Assembly (NCBI GenBank): GCA_023423835.1
Contig: JAFAEW010000137.1
Span: forward strand, 1 to 37,540
Length of the DNA stretch: 37,540 nt
Reading direction: 5' to 3'
From: Bacteroidota bacterium
GTDB lineage: Bacteria; Bacteroidota; Bacteroidia; Chitinophagales; Chitinophagaceae
Part shown: in pieces, positions 1 through 8,118 of the stretch
How positions within the stretch are numbered: the first letter of the stretch is position 1
Layout: each line of letters starts with the position of its first letter
Program-made: the position numbers and the translations under genes
Notes under the pieces: model-generated
Seen by the model: the letters and a program-made list of their open reading frames with translations, nothing else
Databases searched by the model: none
Told to the model about the DNA's origin: nothing

Positions 1-163
1 GATCATGAACTTCATCACAAATACCGATGAAATGCTTACAAAAGATCCAAAAGCGCAGGCACAGCTTGAGATCTGTCTGGTGAGAATGCCGAATCAAAAC
101 TTAAGTGATGCGGATGCAAGGGCATTGCTTGAATTTATGCGCGAAAACGATGGCGTAAAATAA
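1..163 (+). CDS. c-type cytochrome, C-terminal end only (partial)
   Basis: An open frame enters from the left edge and stops at TAA 161-163, giving 53 visible residues. The tail contains VRMPNQNLSDADARALLEF, the usual layout of the distal heme ligand methionine (R-M-P) and last helix of a class I cytochrome c. The CxxCH heme site would lie outside the window. It ends 46 bases before nosZ on the same strand. Cytochromes c are common beside clade II nosZ, where they are thought to pass electrons to the CuA site, so a donor role is inferred. The family call rests only on the C-terminal motif. Confidence 0.7.
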   Translation, partial: IMNFITNTDEMLTKDPKAQAQLEICLVRMPNQNLSDADARALLEFMRENDGVK

Positions 164-209
164 TCAAATCAAATAAACATTTTCAGATTAATATCTAATA
201 CATCCAAAC

Positions 210-2204
210 ATGAAGAAAATTTCATTAAGTATCATTGCCTTATCATCAGTGCTGTTACTAACAGGGCTGGGAGGCTGTAAACCAAAAAATGCGGGTAATG
301 CCGTTAGCGGAGACGCAGCGGCGAAGACCTACGTTGCCCCCGGAAAATATGACGAGTTTTACAACTTCGTATCCGGAGGATTTAGCGGACAACTGGCAGT
401 ATATGGATTGCCAAGCGGCCGGTTATTGAGAGTAATTCCGGTTTTCTCTGTTGACCCTGAAAAAGGCTGGGGTTACAGTGAAGAAACAAAACCGATGCTC
501 AACACTTCACATGGTGAAGTTCCCTGGGACGATCTTCACCACGTTCAGGTTTCACAAACAAATGGCGAGCTCGATGGTCGCTGGGTTTTTGGGAATGCGA
601 ATAACACTCCGCGTGTTGCACGTATCGATACCAGAACTTTCCGCACCGTCGAAATTATTGAACTGCCAAACAGTGCAGGAAACCACTCTTCCCCTTTCAT
701 CACAGAAAATACAGAATATGTGGTGGCGGGTACCCGTTTCAGTGTTCCTCCGGATGATGCACCCCAGGATGTTCCCATCAATACCTACAAACAAAATTTT
801 AAGGGAACAATCAGTTTTATCAGCGTTGACAAAAATTCCGGAAATATGGATATTGCATTTCAGTTGCAATGCCCGGGCGTAAACTTCGACCTCAGCCATG
901 CCGGCAAAGGAAAATCGCACGGCTGGTTCTTCTTCAGTTGCTATAATACTGAACAGGCAAACACCCTGCTGGAAGTGAACGCTTCAAAAAATGATAAAGA
1001 CTTCATCATGGCCGTTAACTGGAAAATGGCCGAAGATCTGATCAAACAGGGAAAGGGTAAAAAACAGGCGGTAAAATATGCAAGTAACCGTTTTGATGAA
1101 GCAACCCATACGGCTACTTCAACCATCAAAAACGAAGTAACCGTTCTCGATGTGAAAGATTATCCCGGACTTACCTACATGATTCCCTGTCCTAAATCTC
1201 CTCACGGATGCGACATCGATCCAACCGGAGAATATATTGTAGGAAGCGGAAAACTGGCTGCACTGATTCCCGTATTCAGCTTCGATAAACTTCAGAAAGC
1301 CATCGCTGATAAAGCCTTTGATGGTGAGTACAGCGGCATTCCGGTTATAAAATACGAAGCCGCCCTCTACGGTGAAGTGCAAAAACCGGGTCTCGGACCT
1401 TTGCATACTGAGTTCGACGAAAGAGGAAATGCCTATACTTCAATGTTTGTATCCAGTGAAGTAGTAAAATGGAATATTAAGGATCTGAAGGTGCTTGACC
1501 GCGTTCCAACCTATTATTCAGTAGGTCACCTTATGGTAATCGGCGGAGATAGCCGCAAACCAACAGGAAAATACCTGGTTGCGTATAACAAAATCACCAA
1601 AGACAGGTTTTTGCCAACCGGTCCTGAATTATCACAAAGCGCACAGCTCTATGATATCAGTGGCGACAAAATGCAGATGATACTGGATTTCCCCACCATT
1701 GGCGAACCACACTATGCGCAGGCCATTGCTGCCGATAAGATCAAAGACAACAGCGTTAAGTTTTTCAAGATTGAAGAAAACCAACATCCGTTTGTTGCAA
1801 AAGGAGAAGGAAACGCCAAGGTGTACCGCGAAGGAAATAAAGTGCATGTTAATATGACGCTGATTCGCTCTCACCTTACACCTGACAATATTGAAGGCAT
1901 AAGGGTTGGAGATGAAGTGCTGTTTCACCTTACCAACATTGAGCAGGACTGGGATATTCCGCACGGTTTTGCCGTGAAAGGCGCAAACAATGCAGAATTG
2001 CTGGTTATGCCGGGTGAAACTACTACCTTGAAGTGGGTGCCTGACAGAGTGGGTATATTCCCGATGTATTGTACAGACTTCTGTAGTGCACTTCACCAGG
2101 AAATGTCAGGATATATAAGGGTTTCACCTGCAGGAAGTAATGTTCCAATCTCTTTCAGCACAGGAACCAATCAACCTGCATCTGACTCAGCAACATCAAA
2201 ATAA
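210..2204 (+). CDS. nosZ: Nitrous-oxide reductase, clade II (Sec-dependent)
   Basis: Periplasmic copper enzyme that reduces N2O to N2, the last step of denitrification. The 664-residue protein is full length. Residues 1-22 form a signal peptide ending LGGC, so Cys23 fits a lipobox and suggests a lipid-anchored protein. There is no twin-arginine motif, which places it in the Sec-type clade II group. The N-terminal beta-propeller shows the expected histidine motifs for the CuZ cluster: DLHH at 108-111, then SPHGCDIDPTG, GPLHTEFDERGNAYTS, VGHLMVIGGDS and GEPHYAQA. The C-terminal cupredoxin domain has the CuA site C621-x3-C625-x3-H629-x2-M632. The maturation genes nosL, D, F and Y follow after a 180-base gap, and a cytochrome c gene precedes it. 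No nosR or nosX is present in the window. Family assignment is secure; the lipid anchor is a prediction. Confidence 0.97.
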   Translation: MKKISLSIIALSSVLLLTGLGGCKPKNAGNAVSGDAAAKTYVAPGKYDEFYNFVSGGFSGQLAVYGLPSGRLLRVIPVFSVDPEKGWGYSEETKPMLNTSHGEVPWDDLHHVQVSQTNGELDGRWVFGNANNTPRVARIDTRTFRTVEIIELPNSAGNHSSPFITENTEYVVAGTRFSVPPDDAPQDVPINTYKQNFKGTISFISVDKNSGNMDIAFQLQCPGVNFDLSHAGKGKSHGWFFFSCYNTEQANTLLEVNASKNDKDFIMAVNWKMAEDLIKQGKGKKQAVKYASNRFDEATHTATSTIKNEVTVLDVKDYPGLTYMIPCPKSPHGCDIDPTGEYIVGSGKLAALIPVFSFDKLQKAIADKAFDGEYSGIPVIKYEAALYGEVQKPGLGPLHTEFDERGNAYTSMFVSSEVVKWNIKDLKVLDRVPTYYSVGHLMVIGGDSRKPTGKYLVAYNKITKDRFLPTGPELSQSAQLYDISGDKMQMILDFPTIGEPHYAQAIAADKIKDNSVKFFKIEENQHPFVAKGEGNAKVYREGNKVHVNMTLIRSHLTPDNIEGIRVGDEVLFHLTNIEQDWDIPHGFAVKGANNAELLVMPGETTTLKWVPDRVGIFPMYCTDFCSALHQEMSGYIRVSPAGSNVPISFSTGTNQPASDSATSK

Positions 2205-2246
2205 GCTGATCAGTTATCACGATTGATCACAATAAAAAAACAAACT

Positions 2247-2311
2247 TTGTCTGAGTTATGATTATGGAAATAAAATCAAATTTTTCAAATTGTAACTCAG
2301 ACAATATTTTT
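2247..2311 (+). terminator. Perfect 12-bp inverted repeat, candidate terminator or attenuator after nosZ
   Basis: TTGTCTGAGTTA at 2247-2258 is matched exactly by TAACTCAGACAA at 2293-2304. The 34-base loop is long, and two more G-T pairs are possible inside the stem. A T-rich run (2306-2311) follows. Placed 43 bases after the nosZ stop and 80 bases before the next start, it could end most nosZ transcripts while letting some read into nosL. The long loop makes a simple intrinsic terminator less certain; an mRNA-stability stem or a protein site are alternatives. Confidence 0.5.
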
Positions 2312-2356
2312 TCCCAAAATCCTTTTAGAGCGAAATCAAAAGTGGCGAAAGAAGAA

Positions 2357-2374
2357 GAATGATAGCGATCATTC
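2357..2374. promoter_or_regulatory. FNR/CRP-like palindrome upstream of nosL
   Basis: GAATGAT-AGCG-ATCATTC is a perfect 7-4-7 palindrome whose core TGAT-N4-ATCA matches the inner bases of the FNR consensus TTGAT-N4-ATCAA. It lies 59 bases ahead of the preferred nosL start at 2433, in the only sizeable gap inside the nos cluster. Crp/Fnr-family regulators control many denitrification genes, so an oxygen- or NO-responsive operator is plausible. The outer bases differ from the E. coli consensus, and no regulator is encoded in the window. Confidence 0.4.
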
Positions 2375-2432
2375 GAATTATAAAATGAAAGTACAATCGC
2401 TCAATTGTCCTTTCGCGAATAAATTTATTGCT

Positions 2433-3461
2433 ATGAAAAGAAATGGATCAGATAAATGGATAAGAATATCTCTGGTCTTGGCCGGACTTGCCTTGTGTGC
2501 GGTCTTGATTGTACCTGTCTGGAAAATCGATCTTGATGCGCCCCAATATCCCGAAGGTTTAAGGCTTTTGATCTATGCCAACGGATTAGGCGGCGATGTA
2601 GATATTATCAATGGTTTAAACCATTATATCGGAATGAAAACGCTGCATTCATCCGATTTCATTGAATTTACAATCTTGCCGTACATCGTCGTGTTCTTCG
2701 CACTGTTTTTCATCCTAACAGGAATTTTGGGAAAGCGTGTACTTATCAACATTCTACTGGTGTTATTTGTTTTATTTGGAGTTGTAAGCATGATCGACTT
2801 CTGGCAGTGGGAATATAATTATGGTCATAATCTCGATCCTAATGCCGCCATCATCGTTCCCGGAATGGCGTATCAACCGCCCCTGATTGGATTTAAACAA
2901 CTCCTGAACTTTGGAGCCTATTCATCCCCCGATGTGGGAGCCTGGATATTCATCGGCGCAGGCTTGATTTTAGCCGTAGCTTTCGTAAAGCAATTTAAAA
3001 AAAGAAAAGTAAAATCCCGGAAAACAAATTTCGCTGTTCCCGTTGCTGCGGCCCTCATGTGGTTTTTTGCATCCTGTAGCGCACAGCCGGAACCTATAAA
3101 ACTAGGCTCTGATGCCTGTCATTATTGTAAAATGACCATTTCCGATGCCCGTTTCGGAGCCGAAATCCTTACCACGAAAGGCAAGGTGTACAAATTTGAC
3201 GATCCGCATTGCATTATTGCATTTTTAGATAAAGATCAGATCGACCGTCAACTCGTAAAAGACATTTACCTGGTTGACTTTAATGAACCGCATGAACTGT
3301 TGAACGTTAATCAGTCTTATCTGCTCGAAAGCGAATCTTTCAACAGCCCGATGAATGGAAATATTGCTGCTTTTGAAAACCGCGAAAGTGCAAAAGAGGC
3401 AATTGAAAAGCTGCATCCCCGGGAAGTGAGATGGGATGACCTGCTAAAAGAAAAGCAATGA
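2433..3461 (+). CDS. nosL: NosL copper chaperone fused to an N-terminal membrane domain
   Basis: The C-terminal ~120 residues are NosL, an accessory copper chaperone for NosZ assembly: CHYCKM supplies the Cys/Met copper site and is followed by FDDPHCIIAFL. NosL is normally a short lipoprotein. Here about 210 extra residues precede it, with four or five hydrophobic segments and the motifs APQYPEGL and LNHYIGMK. A lipobox-like FASC just before the NosL part suggests that a membrane protein gene was joined to a lipoprotein NosL gene. The reading frame is continuous, so this is a fusion rather than a frameshift. I use the methionine at 2433, directly before the charged flank of the first TM; an in-frame ATG at 2385 would add 16 residues but almost abuts the palindrome. 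The gene overlaps nosD by ATGA. The N-terminal domain has no function I can name. Confidence 0.85.
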   Translation: MKRNGSDKWIRISLVLAGLALCAVLIVPVWKIDLDAPQYPEGLRLLIYANGLGGDVDIINGLNHYIGMKTLHSSDFIEFTILPYIVVFFALFFILTGILGKRVLINILLVLFVLFGVVSMIDFWQWEYNYGHNLDPNAAIIVPGMAYQPPLIGFKQLLNFGAYSSPDVGAWIFIGAGLILAVAFVKQFKKRKVKSRKTNFAVPVAAALMWFFASCSAQPEPIKLGSDACHYCKMTISDARFGAEILTTKGKVYKFDDPHCIIAFLDKDQIDRQLVKDIYLVDFNEPHELLNVNQSYLLESESFNSPMNGNIAAFENRESAKEAIEKLHPREVRWDDLLKEKQ

Positions 3462-4702
3462 AAAAAACACTCTTCTTCTTATGTATCTTCTTTCTTTCCA
3501 CCGGCTTTGCCTTTGCACAAAGGAAGACGATTGTGGTGGGACCAAACGAAAAAGTGAAATCGATCTTAGAAGCAGTGGCTAACGCTGCTGAATTTGATAC
3601 GATCCGGGTGAAACATGCCGTTTACCGCGAGGGAAATATCTCGCTCAATAAACCGGTTGTTTTGATTGGAGAAAACCTTCCTGTTTTGGATGGTCAGAAA
3701 AAATATGAAGTCATATCTGTCCGGTCTGATAATGTAGTAATAAAGGGTTTTAAGATTGAAAGATGCGGTCTTTCATCCCTGGATGATATTGCAGGCGTAA
3801 AGATTTATAAACGCCAGCACGTCACCGTGCAGGATAATGTTTTGGAAGACAATTTTTTTGGAATATATTTTCAGGCTGCTAAAAATTGTATCGCCAAAAA
3901 CAATAAGATTACCGCTTACGGTAAGGGAGAACAGGAAATCGGAAATGGCGTACATGCCTGGAAATGTGACAGCCTTCAAATCATCGCAAATACGATTACG
4001 GGGCACAGAGACGGGATTTACCTTGAGTTTGTTACACATTCACTTATGTGGAGGAATATTTCAGTGAAAAATATCCGCTATGGATTGCATTTCATGTTTT
4101 CCAATAATGACACTTACATCACCAATATTTTCGACAATAACGGATCCGGCGTGGCGGTCATGTATTCGCACCACGTAAAAATGTTTAATAATTATTTTCA
4201 GAATAACTGGGGCGAAGCGGCTTACGGACTGTTGCTGAAAGAAATTACCGACAGCCATATTGAAGGCAATCATTTTAACAACAATACGAGCGGAATCGAT
4301 ATGGATGGTGCAAGCAGAATTGAGGTGTTGAAAAATGTTTTCAGTGCAAACGGATGGGCGATGCAGATACAGGCCAATTGCATGGATGTAAGCGTTCAGA
4401 GGAACAACTTTCTTGGAAATACGTTTGATGTAGGAACCAATGGAACATTGGTATTAAACAGCTTCAAATACAATTACTGGGATAAATACGAAGGTTATGA
4501 TCTTAACCGCGATAAGATCGGCGATATTCCATACCGACCCGTAAGCATGTTTTCGATGATTGTAGTTCAAAACCCAACCACGATGGTTCTGTTCCGCAGT
4601 TTTATGGTAACACTGCTCGATAAAACGGAAAAAATATTGCCCAGTTTAACACCGGAAAATCTGAAAGACGAATTTCCTTTAATGAAACAATTACCATTAT
4701 GA
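3458..4702 (+). CDS. nosD: Periplasmic copper-binding maturation protein NosD
   Basis: NosD is a periplasmic right-handed beta-helix protein needed with NosF and NosY to mature the copper centres of NosZ. The 414-residue product starts with a clear Sec signal (hydrophobic core, cleavage after AFA near residue 20). It then shows many short degenerate repeats rich in Asn, Gly and hydrophobics (for example NNKITAYGKG, NTITGHRDGIYLEF, NFFGIYFQAAKN) typical of the CASH/NosD fold. A YNYWDKYEGYDLNRDKIGD segment and an IPYRP motif near the C terminus are family hallmarks. The start ATG overlaps the nosL stop and its own stop overlaps the nosF start, both as ATGA, which implies translational coupling. 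Confidence 0.95.
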   Translation: MKKTLFFLCIFFLSTGFAFAQRKTIVVGPNEKVKSILEAVANAAEFDTIRVKHAVYREGNISLNKPVVLIGENLPVLDGQKKYEVISVRSDNVVIKGFKIERCGLSSLDDIAGVKIYKRQHVTVQDNVLEDNFFGIYFQAAKNCIAKNNKITAYGKGEQEIGNGVHAWKCDSLQIIANTITGHRDGIYLEFVTHSLMWRNISVKNIRYGLHFMFSNNDTYITNIFDNNGSGVAVMYSHHVKMFNNYFQNNWGEAAYGLLLKEITDSHIEGNHFNNNTSGIDMDGASRIEVLKNVFSANGWAMQIQANCMDVSVQRNNFLGNTFDVGTNGTLVLNSFKYNYWDKYEGYDLNRDKIGDIPYRPVSMFSMIVVQNPTTMVLFRSFMVTLLDKTEKILPSLTPENLKDEFPLMKQLPL

Positions 4703-5409
4703 TAATCGCAAATAATGTAACGAAGAAATTTGGAAAATTGCAGGCATTGAACAATATTTCTGCGACCTGCAACAAGGGAGAATGTATTGCATTGATCGGT
4801 CCGAATGGTAGTGGAAAAACGACCTTCATCAAATCGATTTTAGGAATGGTGGTTCCCGATAGCGGCTTTATTACTTTCAATGGGAAAAACATATTGCACG
4901 ATTGGCATTACCGCGAAAACATCGGATATATGCCGCAAATCGGTCGCTATCCCGAAAATATGACCATCGGCCATGTGTTTAAAATGATGAAAGATATCAG
5001 AAAGAGCAATGGCAATAAACTTGACGAAGATCTTGTAGATGCGTTTAAGCTCGATGGTCTGCTCGATAAGCGAATGCGCACACTGTCCGGAGGCACCCGT
5101 CAGAAAGTAAGTGCATCCCTTGCCTTTCTGTTTGACCCGAAAGTGCTGATTCTCGATGAACCGACCGCCGGTCTCGATCCCGTTTCATCAGAAATTCTCA
5201 AGGAAAAAATTATTAAGGAAAAACAAAAGGGAAAACTTGTTCTTATCACGTCACACATTTTAAGCGAGTTGGATGATCTCGTAACGCAGGTGATGTATTT
5301 ACAGGATGGAAATCTGAAGTTTCATACTTCCATCCAGGATCTGAGAAGCAAGACAGGAGAGGAAAAGCTCTCAAGAGCCATTGCCAATGTAATGCTAAAT
5401 AAAAACTGA
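4699..5409 (+). CDS. nosF: ABC transporter ATPase NosF
   Basis: Cytoplasmic ATPase of the NosFY transporter that works with NosD in NosZ copper-site assembly; recent work on the family favours delivery through NosL. All nucleotide-binding motifs are present in 236 residues: Walker A GPNGSGKT at 34-41, Q-loop Gln80, signature LSGGT at 129-133, Walker B VLILDEP at 149-155 with catalytic Glu154, and the switch His186. Length is normal for a half-transporter ATPase without its own TM domain. It overlaps nosD by four bases and sits one base from nosY. Confidence 0.95.
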   Translation: MIIANNVTKKFGKLQALNNISATCNKGECIALIGPNGSGKTTFIKSILGMVVPDSGFITFNGKNILHDWHYRENIGYMPQIGRYPENMTIGHVFKMMKDIRKSNGNKLDEDLVDAFKLDGLLDKRMRTLSGGTRQKVSASLAFLFDPKVLILDEPTAGLDPVSSEILKEKIIKEKQKGKLVLITSHILSELDDLVTQVMYLQDGNLKFHTSIQDLRSKTGEEKLSRAIANVMLNKN

Positions 5410-5410
5410 A

Positions 5411-6178
5411 ATGAAGAAGATAGTCAAATACGTTATCGTTGATATTCTGAGAAATAAAATTGTAGTCGCCTACACCTTATTTCTGCTGGTCATCTCCTTA
5501 AGCGTTTTCAATCTTGAAGACAACAGTGCGAAGGGATTACTCAGCCTGTTAAATCTTATTCTGTTTATTGTGCCGCTCGTTTGTATCATTTTTTCAACCA
5601 TTTATGCCTACAACAGTTCGGAGTTTATTGAGCTACTTGTAAGCCAGCCTTTGAAAAGAAGAACGATCTGGATGAGCCTGTTTTGGGGGTTGTCGATCTC
5701 CCTCGGCCTTGCATTTTTCGTGGGCGTGGGCATTCCGGTTTTATTATACCAAATGAATTCAATGGGATTCATTATGCTGGCAATGGGATGCGGACTGAGC
5801 GTGATCTTTGTTTCCATCGCACTGCTTGCCTCCTTGCTAACAAGAGACAAAGCGAAAGGAATAGGACTTTCCATCTTATTGTGGATTTACTTCGCCCTGA
5901 TATTTGACGGATTGCTGTTATTTCTCCTGTTTCAATTCGCAGATTATCCGATGGAAAAAATCAGCGCCGTCTTAACGGCATTCAACCCGATTGATCTGAG
6001 TCGGATTCTCATTCTCTTAAAAATGGATGTTTCGGCTTTGATGGGCTACACGGGCGCGGTGTATAAGGAAATCTTTGGTACCACCACCGGTCTTTTGATC
6101 TCGTCGTTGGTATTGGTATTGTGGATGATCGTGCCGGTGACCATTTCGAAAAGGAAGTTTAATAAAAAAGACCTTTAA
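5411..6178 (+). CDS. nosY: ABC transporter permease NosY
   Basis: Inner-membrane partner of NosF. The 255-residue protein has about six hydrophobic segments (roughly 17-33, 43-66, 90-110, 117-142, 149-174 and 225-245), the usual ABC-2 permease topology, and a cytoplasmic FIELLVSQPLKRRTIW segment that resembles the ABC-2 coupling region. It is the last gene of the nosL-D-F-Y run. Its stop codon overlaps the stop of the convergent di-heme cytochrome gene on the other strand, leaving no room for a separate terminator, so the two transcripts must overlap at their 3' ends. Confidence 0.93.
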   Translation: MKKIVKYVIVDILRNKIVVAYTLFLLVISLSVFNLEDNSAKGLLSLLNLILFIVPLVCIIFSTIYAYNSSEFIELLVSQPLKRRTIWMSLFWGLSISLGLAFFVGVGIPVLLYQMNSMGFIMLAMGCGLSVIFVSIALLASLLTRDKAKGIGLSILLWIYFALIFDGLLLFLLFQFADYPMEKISAVLTAFNPIDLSRILILLKMDVSALMGYTGAVYKEIFGTTTGLLISSLVLVLWMIVPVTISKRKFNKKDL

Positions 6179-7236
6179 TGAATATGTTCGGCCGGAGGCG
6201 CTTCAGAACGATCGAGCTCCGGTGGCGAAAATCTTTTGTCGGTAAGGAGAGCACTATCGGTTAAAGTATAGAGAAAAGCGGTGAGCTGACCGACTTCAAA
6301 ATTTGATAAGGGAATTCCATTTTTCACTAAGGGATCAACGTTTGATCCCTCTTTTTTGTTTCTGTAATGCATGATCGCCTCCTTCAATGAATAAAAACGT
6401 CCGTCATGTTCATAGGGAAAAGTAAGCTGAATATTTCTGAGTGATGGCACTCTGAATTTCAAAGAATCTTCCGGCTTGCGGGTAACCCTTTTCCGCCCTT
6501 CGTCTTTGATGTAATCGTCCTGCGGAAGTCCGGTATTACGGTAACTGAAGTCGGTAAATAACGGCTCCTGGTGACAGGAGGCACACTTATTCTTAAAGAT
6601 CGCATAACCCAATCTTTCAGGTAGATTAAAACTGTCTTTACCGCGCATAACACGATCGTATTTACTCTCTGAACTTACAATCATGAGCAGGAATTGGCTG
6701 AGCGCCTGAGACATCCTCTTCGTATTTATTTCATCGCTGCCAAACGCATCCTTAAACATCTTTTTGTAAACGTTATCGTTACGCAGTTTTTGCAATACAC
6801 TATCGATAGATTCTCCCATTTCATTGACCGCTGTAATCGGTGTCAGCGGCTGCACATCAAGATGGTTTACGCCACCATCCCACATAAATTCTTTCTGCCA
6901 CGCCAGGTTGAATAAAGGCGGTGAATTTCTTTCGGTGAAGCTGTTGTTGATCCCGTGACTTACATTGTGATCATAGGTTGCAAAAGCAGCAAATTGCTGA
7001 TGGCAGCTTGCACAGGGAAAGTTGCCATCCTTACTCAGGCGGCCATCATAAAATAATTTCCTTCCAAGCTGAAACGCTTCTTCCGTGAGCGGATTTTCAC
7101 TAAAGTTATACGAAGGAACCGGCCATCCCGCCGGTGTTTCAAAGTGTAATGGTTTCGGCCTGTTTTCAATCGTTATCCAGCCGCTGCCGGCGATGATGAA
7201 GATCAGAAGCAGCAATATGTACAGTTTAAGCTTCAA
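6175..7236 (-). CDS. MauG/MbnH-like di-heme cytochrome c peroxidase family protein
   Basis: A 353-residue exported protein with an N-terminal hydrophobic signal or anchor (residues 4-20) and two heme c sites, C75-A-S-C78-H79 and C218-A-S-C221-H222, the architecture of bacterial di-heme peroxidases and MauG-type enzymes. FPYEHDGRF at 273-281 corresponds to the conserved P-Y-x-H-D-G block near the second heme. The last ten residues are rich in Pro, Glu and His. It is encoded five bases downstream of an MbnP-like gene on the same strand. In known MbnP/MbnH pairs the di-heme partner oxidises a tryptophan on MbnP to make a copper site, so MbnH-like activity is the best guess. An H2O2-scavenging peroxidase is the alternative. 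Confidence 0.85.
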   Translation of the reverse strand: MKLKLYILLLLIFIIAGSGWITIENRPKPLHFETPAGWPVPSYNFSENPLTEEAFQLGRKLFYDGRLSKDGNFPCASCHQQFAAFATYDHNVSHGINNSFTERNSPPLFNLAWQKEFMWDGGVNHLDVQPLTPITAVNEMGESIDSVLQKLRNDNVYKKMFKDAFGSDEINTKRMSQALSQFLLMIVSSESKYDRVMRGKDSFNLPERLGYAIFKNKCASCHQEPLFTDFSYRNTGLPQDDYIKDEGRKRVTRKPEDSLKFRVPSLRNIQLTFPYEHDGRFYSLKEAIMHYRNKKEGSNVDPLVKNGIPLSNFEVGQLTAFLYTLTDSALLTDKRFSPPELDRSEAPPAEHIH

Positions 7237-7241
7237 GGCGA

Positions 7242-8027
7242 TTATTTCGTATTTCTGTTCTGAGGAGGCACTGTGATTGAAAAAATATGTTGGTAGTTGT
7301 CGGCGAGTTTCATTGCGAGTTCGCCCGGTTCATGGCAAAGCGGTGTCGTGGAAATTTTGATGGCATTCATTGCATAAAATATCTTTTCGACAGAAACATC
7401 GATCCTGATGTTAGAATCTGCTTTCGCCGGTTTAGCCAGCTTCAGCTCTATTTTTCGCGCTGCGTCTTCCCCGGATTTATACCCTCCAACATGGTAGCTG
7501 AATGATCGTCCGGGCGTTTTTGCTGCGGGTGAATTGCCTTCGAATTTAAAAAATACATAGCCCGTATTCCAGGTCCAGAACATTCCTTTTGCCGGATCAA
7601 GCACACCGGTTTGCACGCCGCTGACATTCTTCAAGCTGTCAACTCCTACCACGAAAGAAATCGAACTGACATCCTTAATGGTAGTAGATAAGACGATGTC
7701 TTTTGACAAGTCATCGGCCTCGTTTATGAGGAAATAGCGATCCTCAATTTTTTGAGTTTTTCCGTTTATACTATCTGTTAATACGATCTGGGAGATATAA
7801 TATTTCAATGACCGGACGGTAAAGCGTTCGTCAAAAGCATTTACGTAGGTTGAATCAAAATTTACCGGCCTGCGGTTAATCGTATTTGAAAAGCTGATGG
7901 TAATCTGTTGCGGCGATGGCTTTATTCCACTCTCATTCAAGCCATCGTTTTGTTGATGAAATTGGAAAAAAATCATTGTCAGTAATAGTTGCACCATGCT
8001 CATCAGCCATTTTTTTAATAAATGCAA
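7242..8027 (-). CDS. MbnP-like copper-binding protein
   Basis: The mature part resembles MbnP-family proteins (often annotated as hypothetical in Bacteroidota). It has a beta-rich core with the motif GMFWTWNTGYVFFKFEG, where tryptophans corresponding to the oxidised Trp of MbnP are expected, then SFSYHVGGY, and a C-terminal CHEPGELAMKLADNYQHIF helix with His, Cys and Met that could bind metal. I place the start at TTG 8027, which yields MHLLKKWLMSMVQLLL, a well-formed signal peptide. ATG at 8003 is the alternative. An upstream ATG at 8171 would add 48 residues, bury the signal and run into the divergent gene, so it is unlikely. The protein is probably exported and paired with the di-heme protein just downstream. 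MbnP family membership is fairly confident; the copper role is inferred. Confidence 0.78.
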   Translation of the reverse strand: MHLLKKWLMSMVQLLLTMIFFQFHQQNDGLNESGIKPSPQQITISFSNTINRRPVNFDSTYVNAFDERFTVRSLKYYISQIVLTDSINGKTQKIEDRYFLINEADDLSKDIVLSTTIKDVSSISFVVGVDSLKNVSGVQTGVLDPAKGMFWTWNTGYVFFKFEGNSPAAKTPGRSFSYHVGGYKSGEDAARKIELKLAKPAKADSNIRIDVSVEKIFYAMNAIKISTTPLCHEPGELAMKLADNYQHIFSITVPPQNRNTK

Positions 8028-8118
8028 CCTAATTCTTTTTTCCAAAAGAGAAGGTGAAAGTTTGGTGTAATCCGGGCGCTTGAAAGTCTTAATTTCGTCA
8101 GCCAAAATTACACTTTCT

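Noticed and set aside
2207..2229. Two TGATCA hexamers spaced 11 bases apart after nosZ as a regulator site
   Set aside because: Each is a common short palindrome, and the spacing does not fit FNR or CRP half-sites.
8080..8118. Upstream ATG extending the HD-domain protein
   Set aside because: The extra 13 residues do not look like part of the family, and the extension would use up the space needed for divergent promoters.
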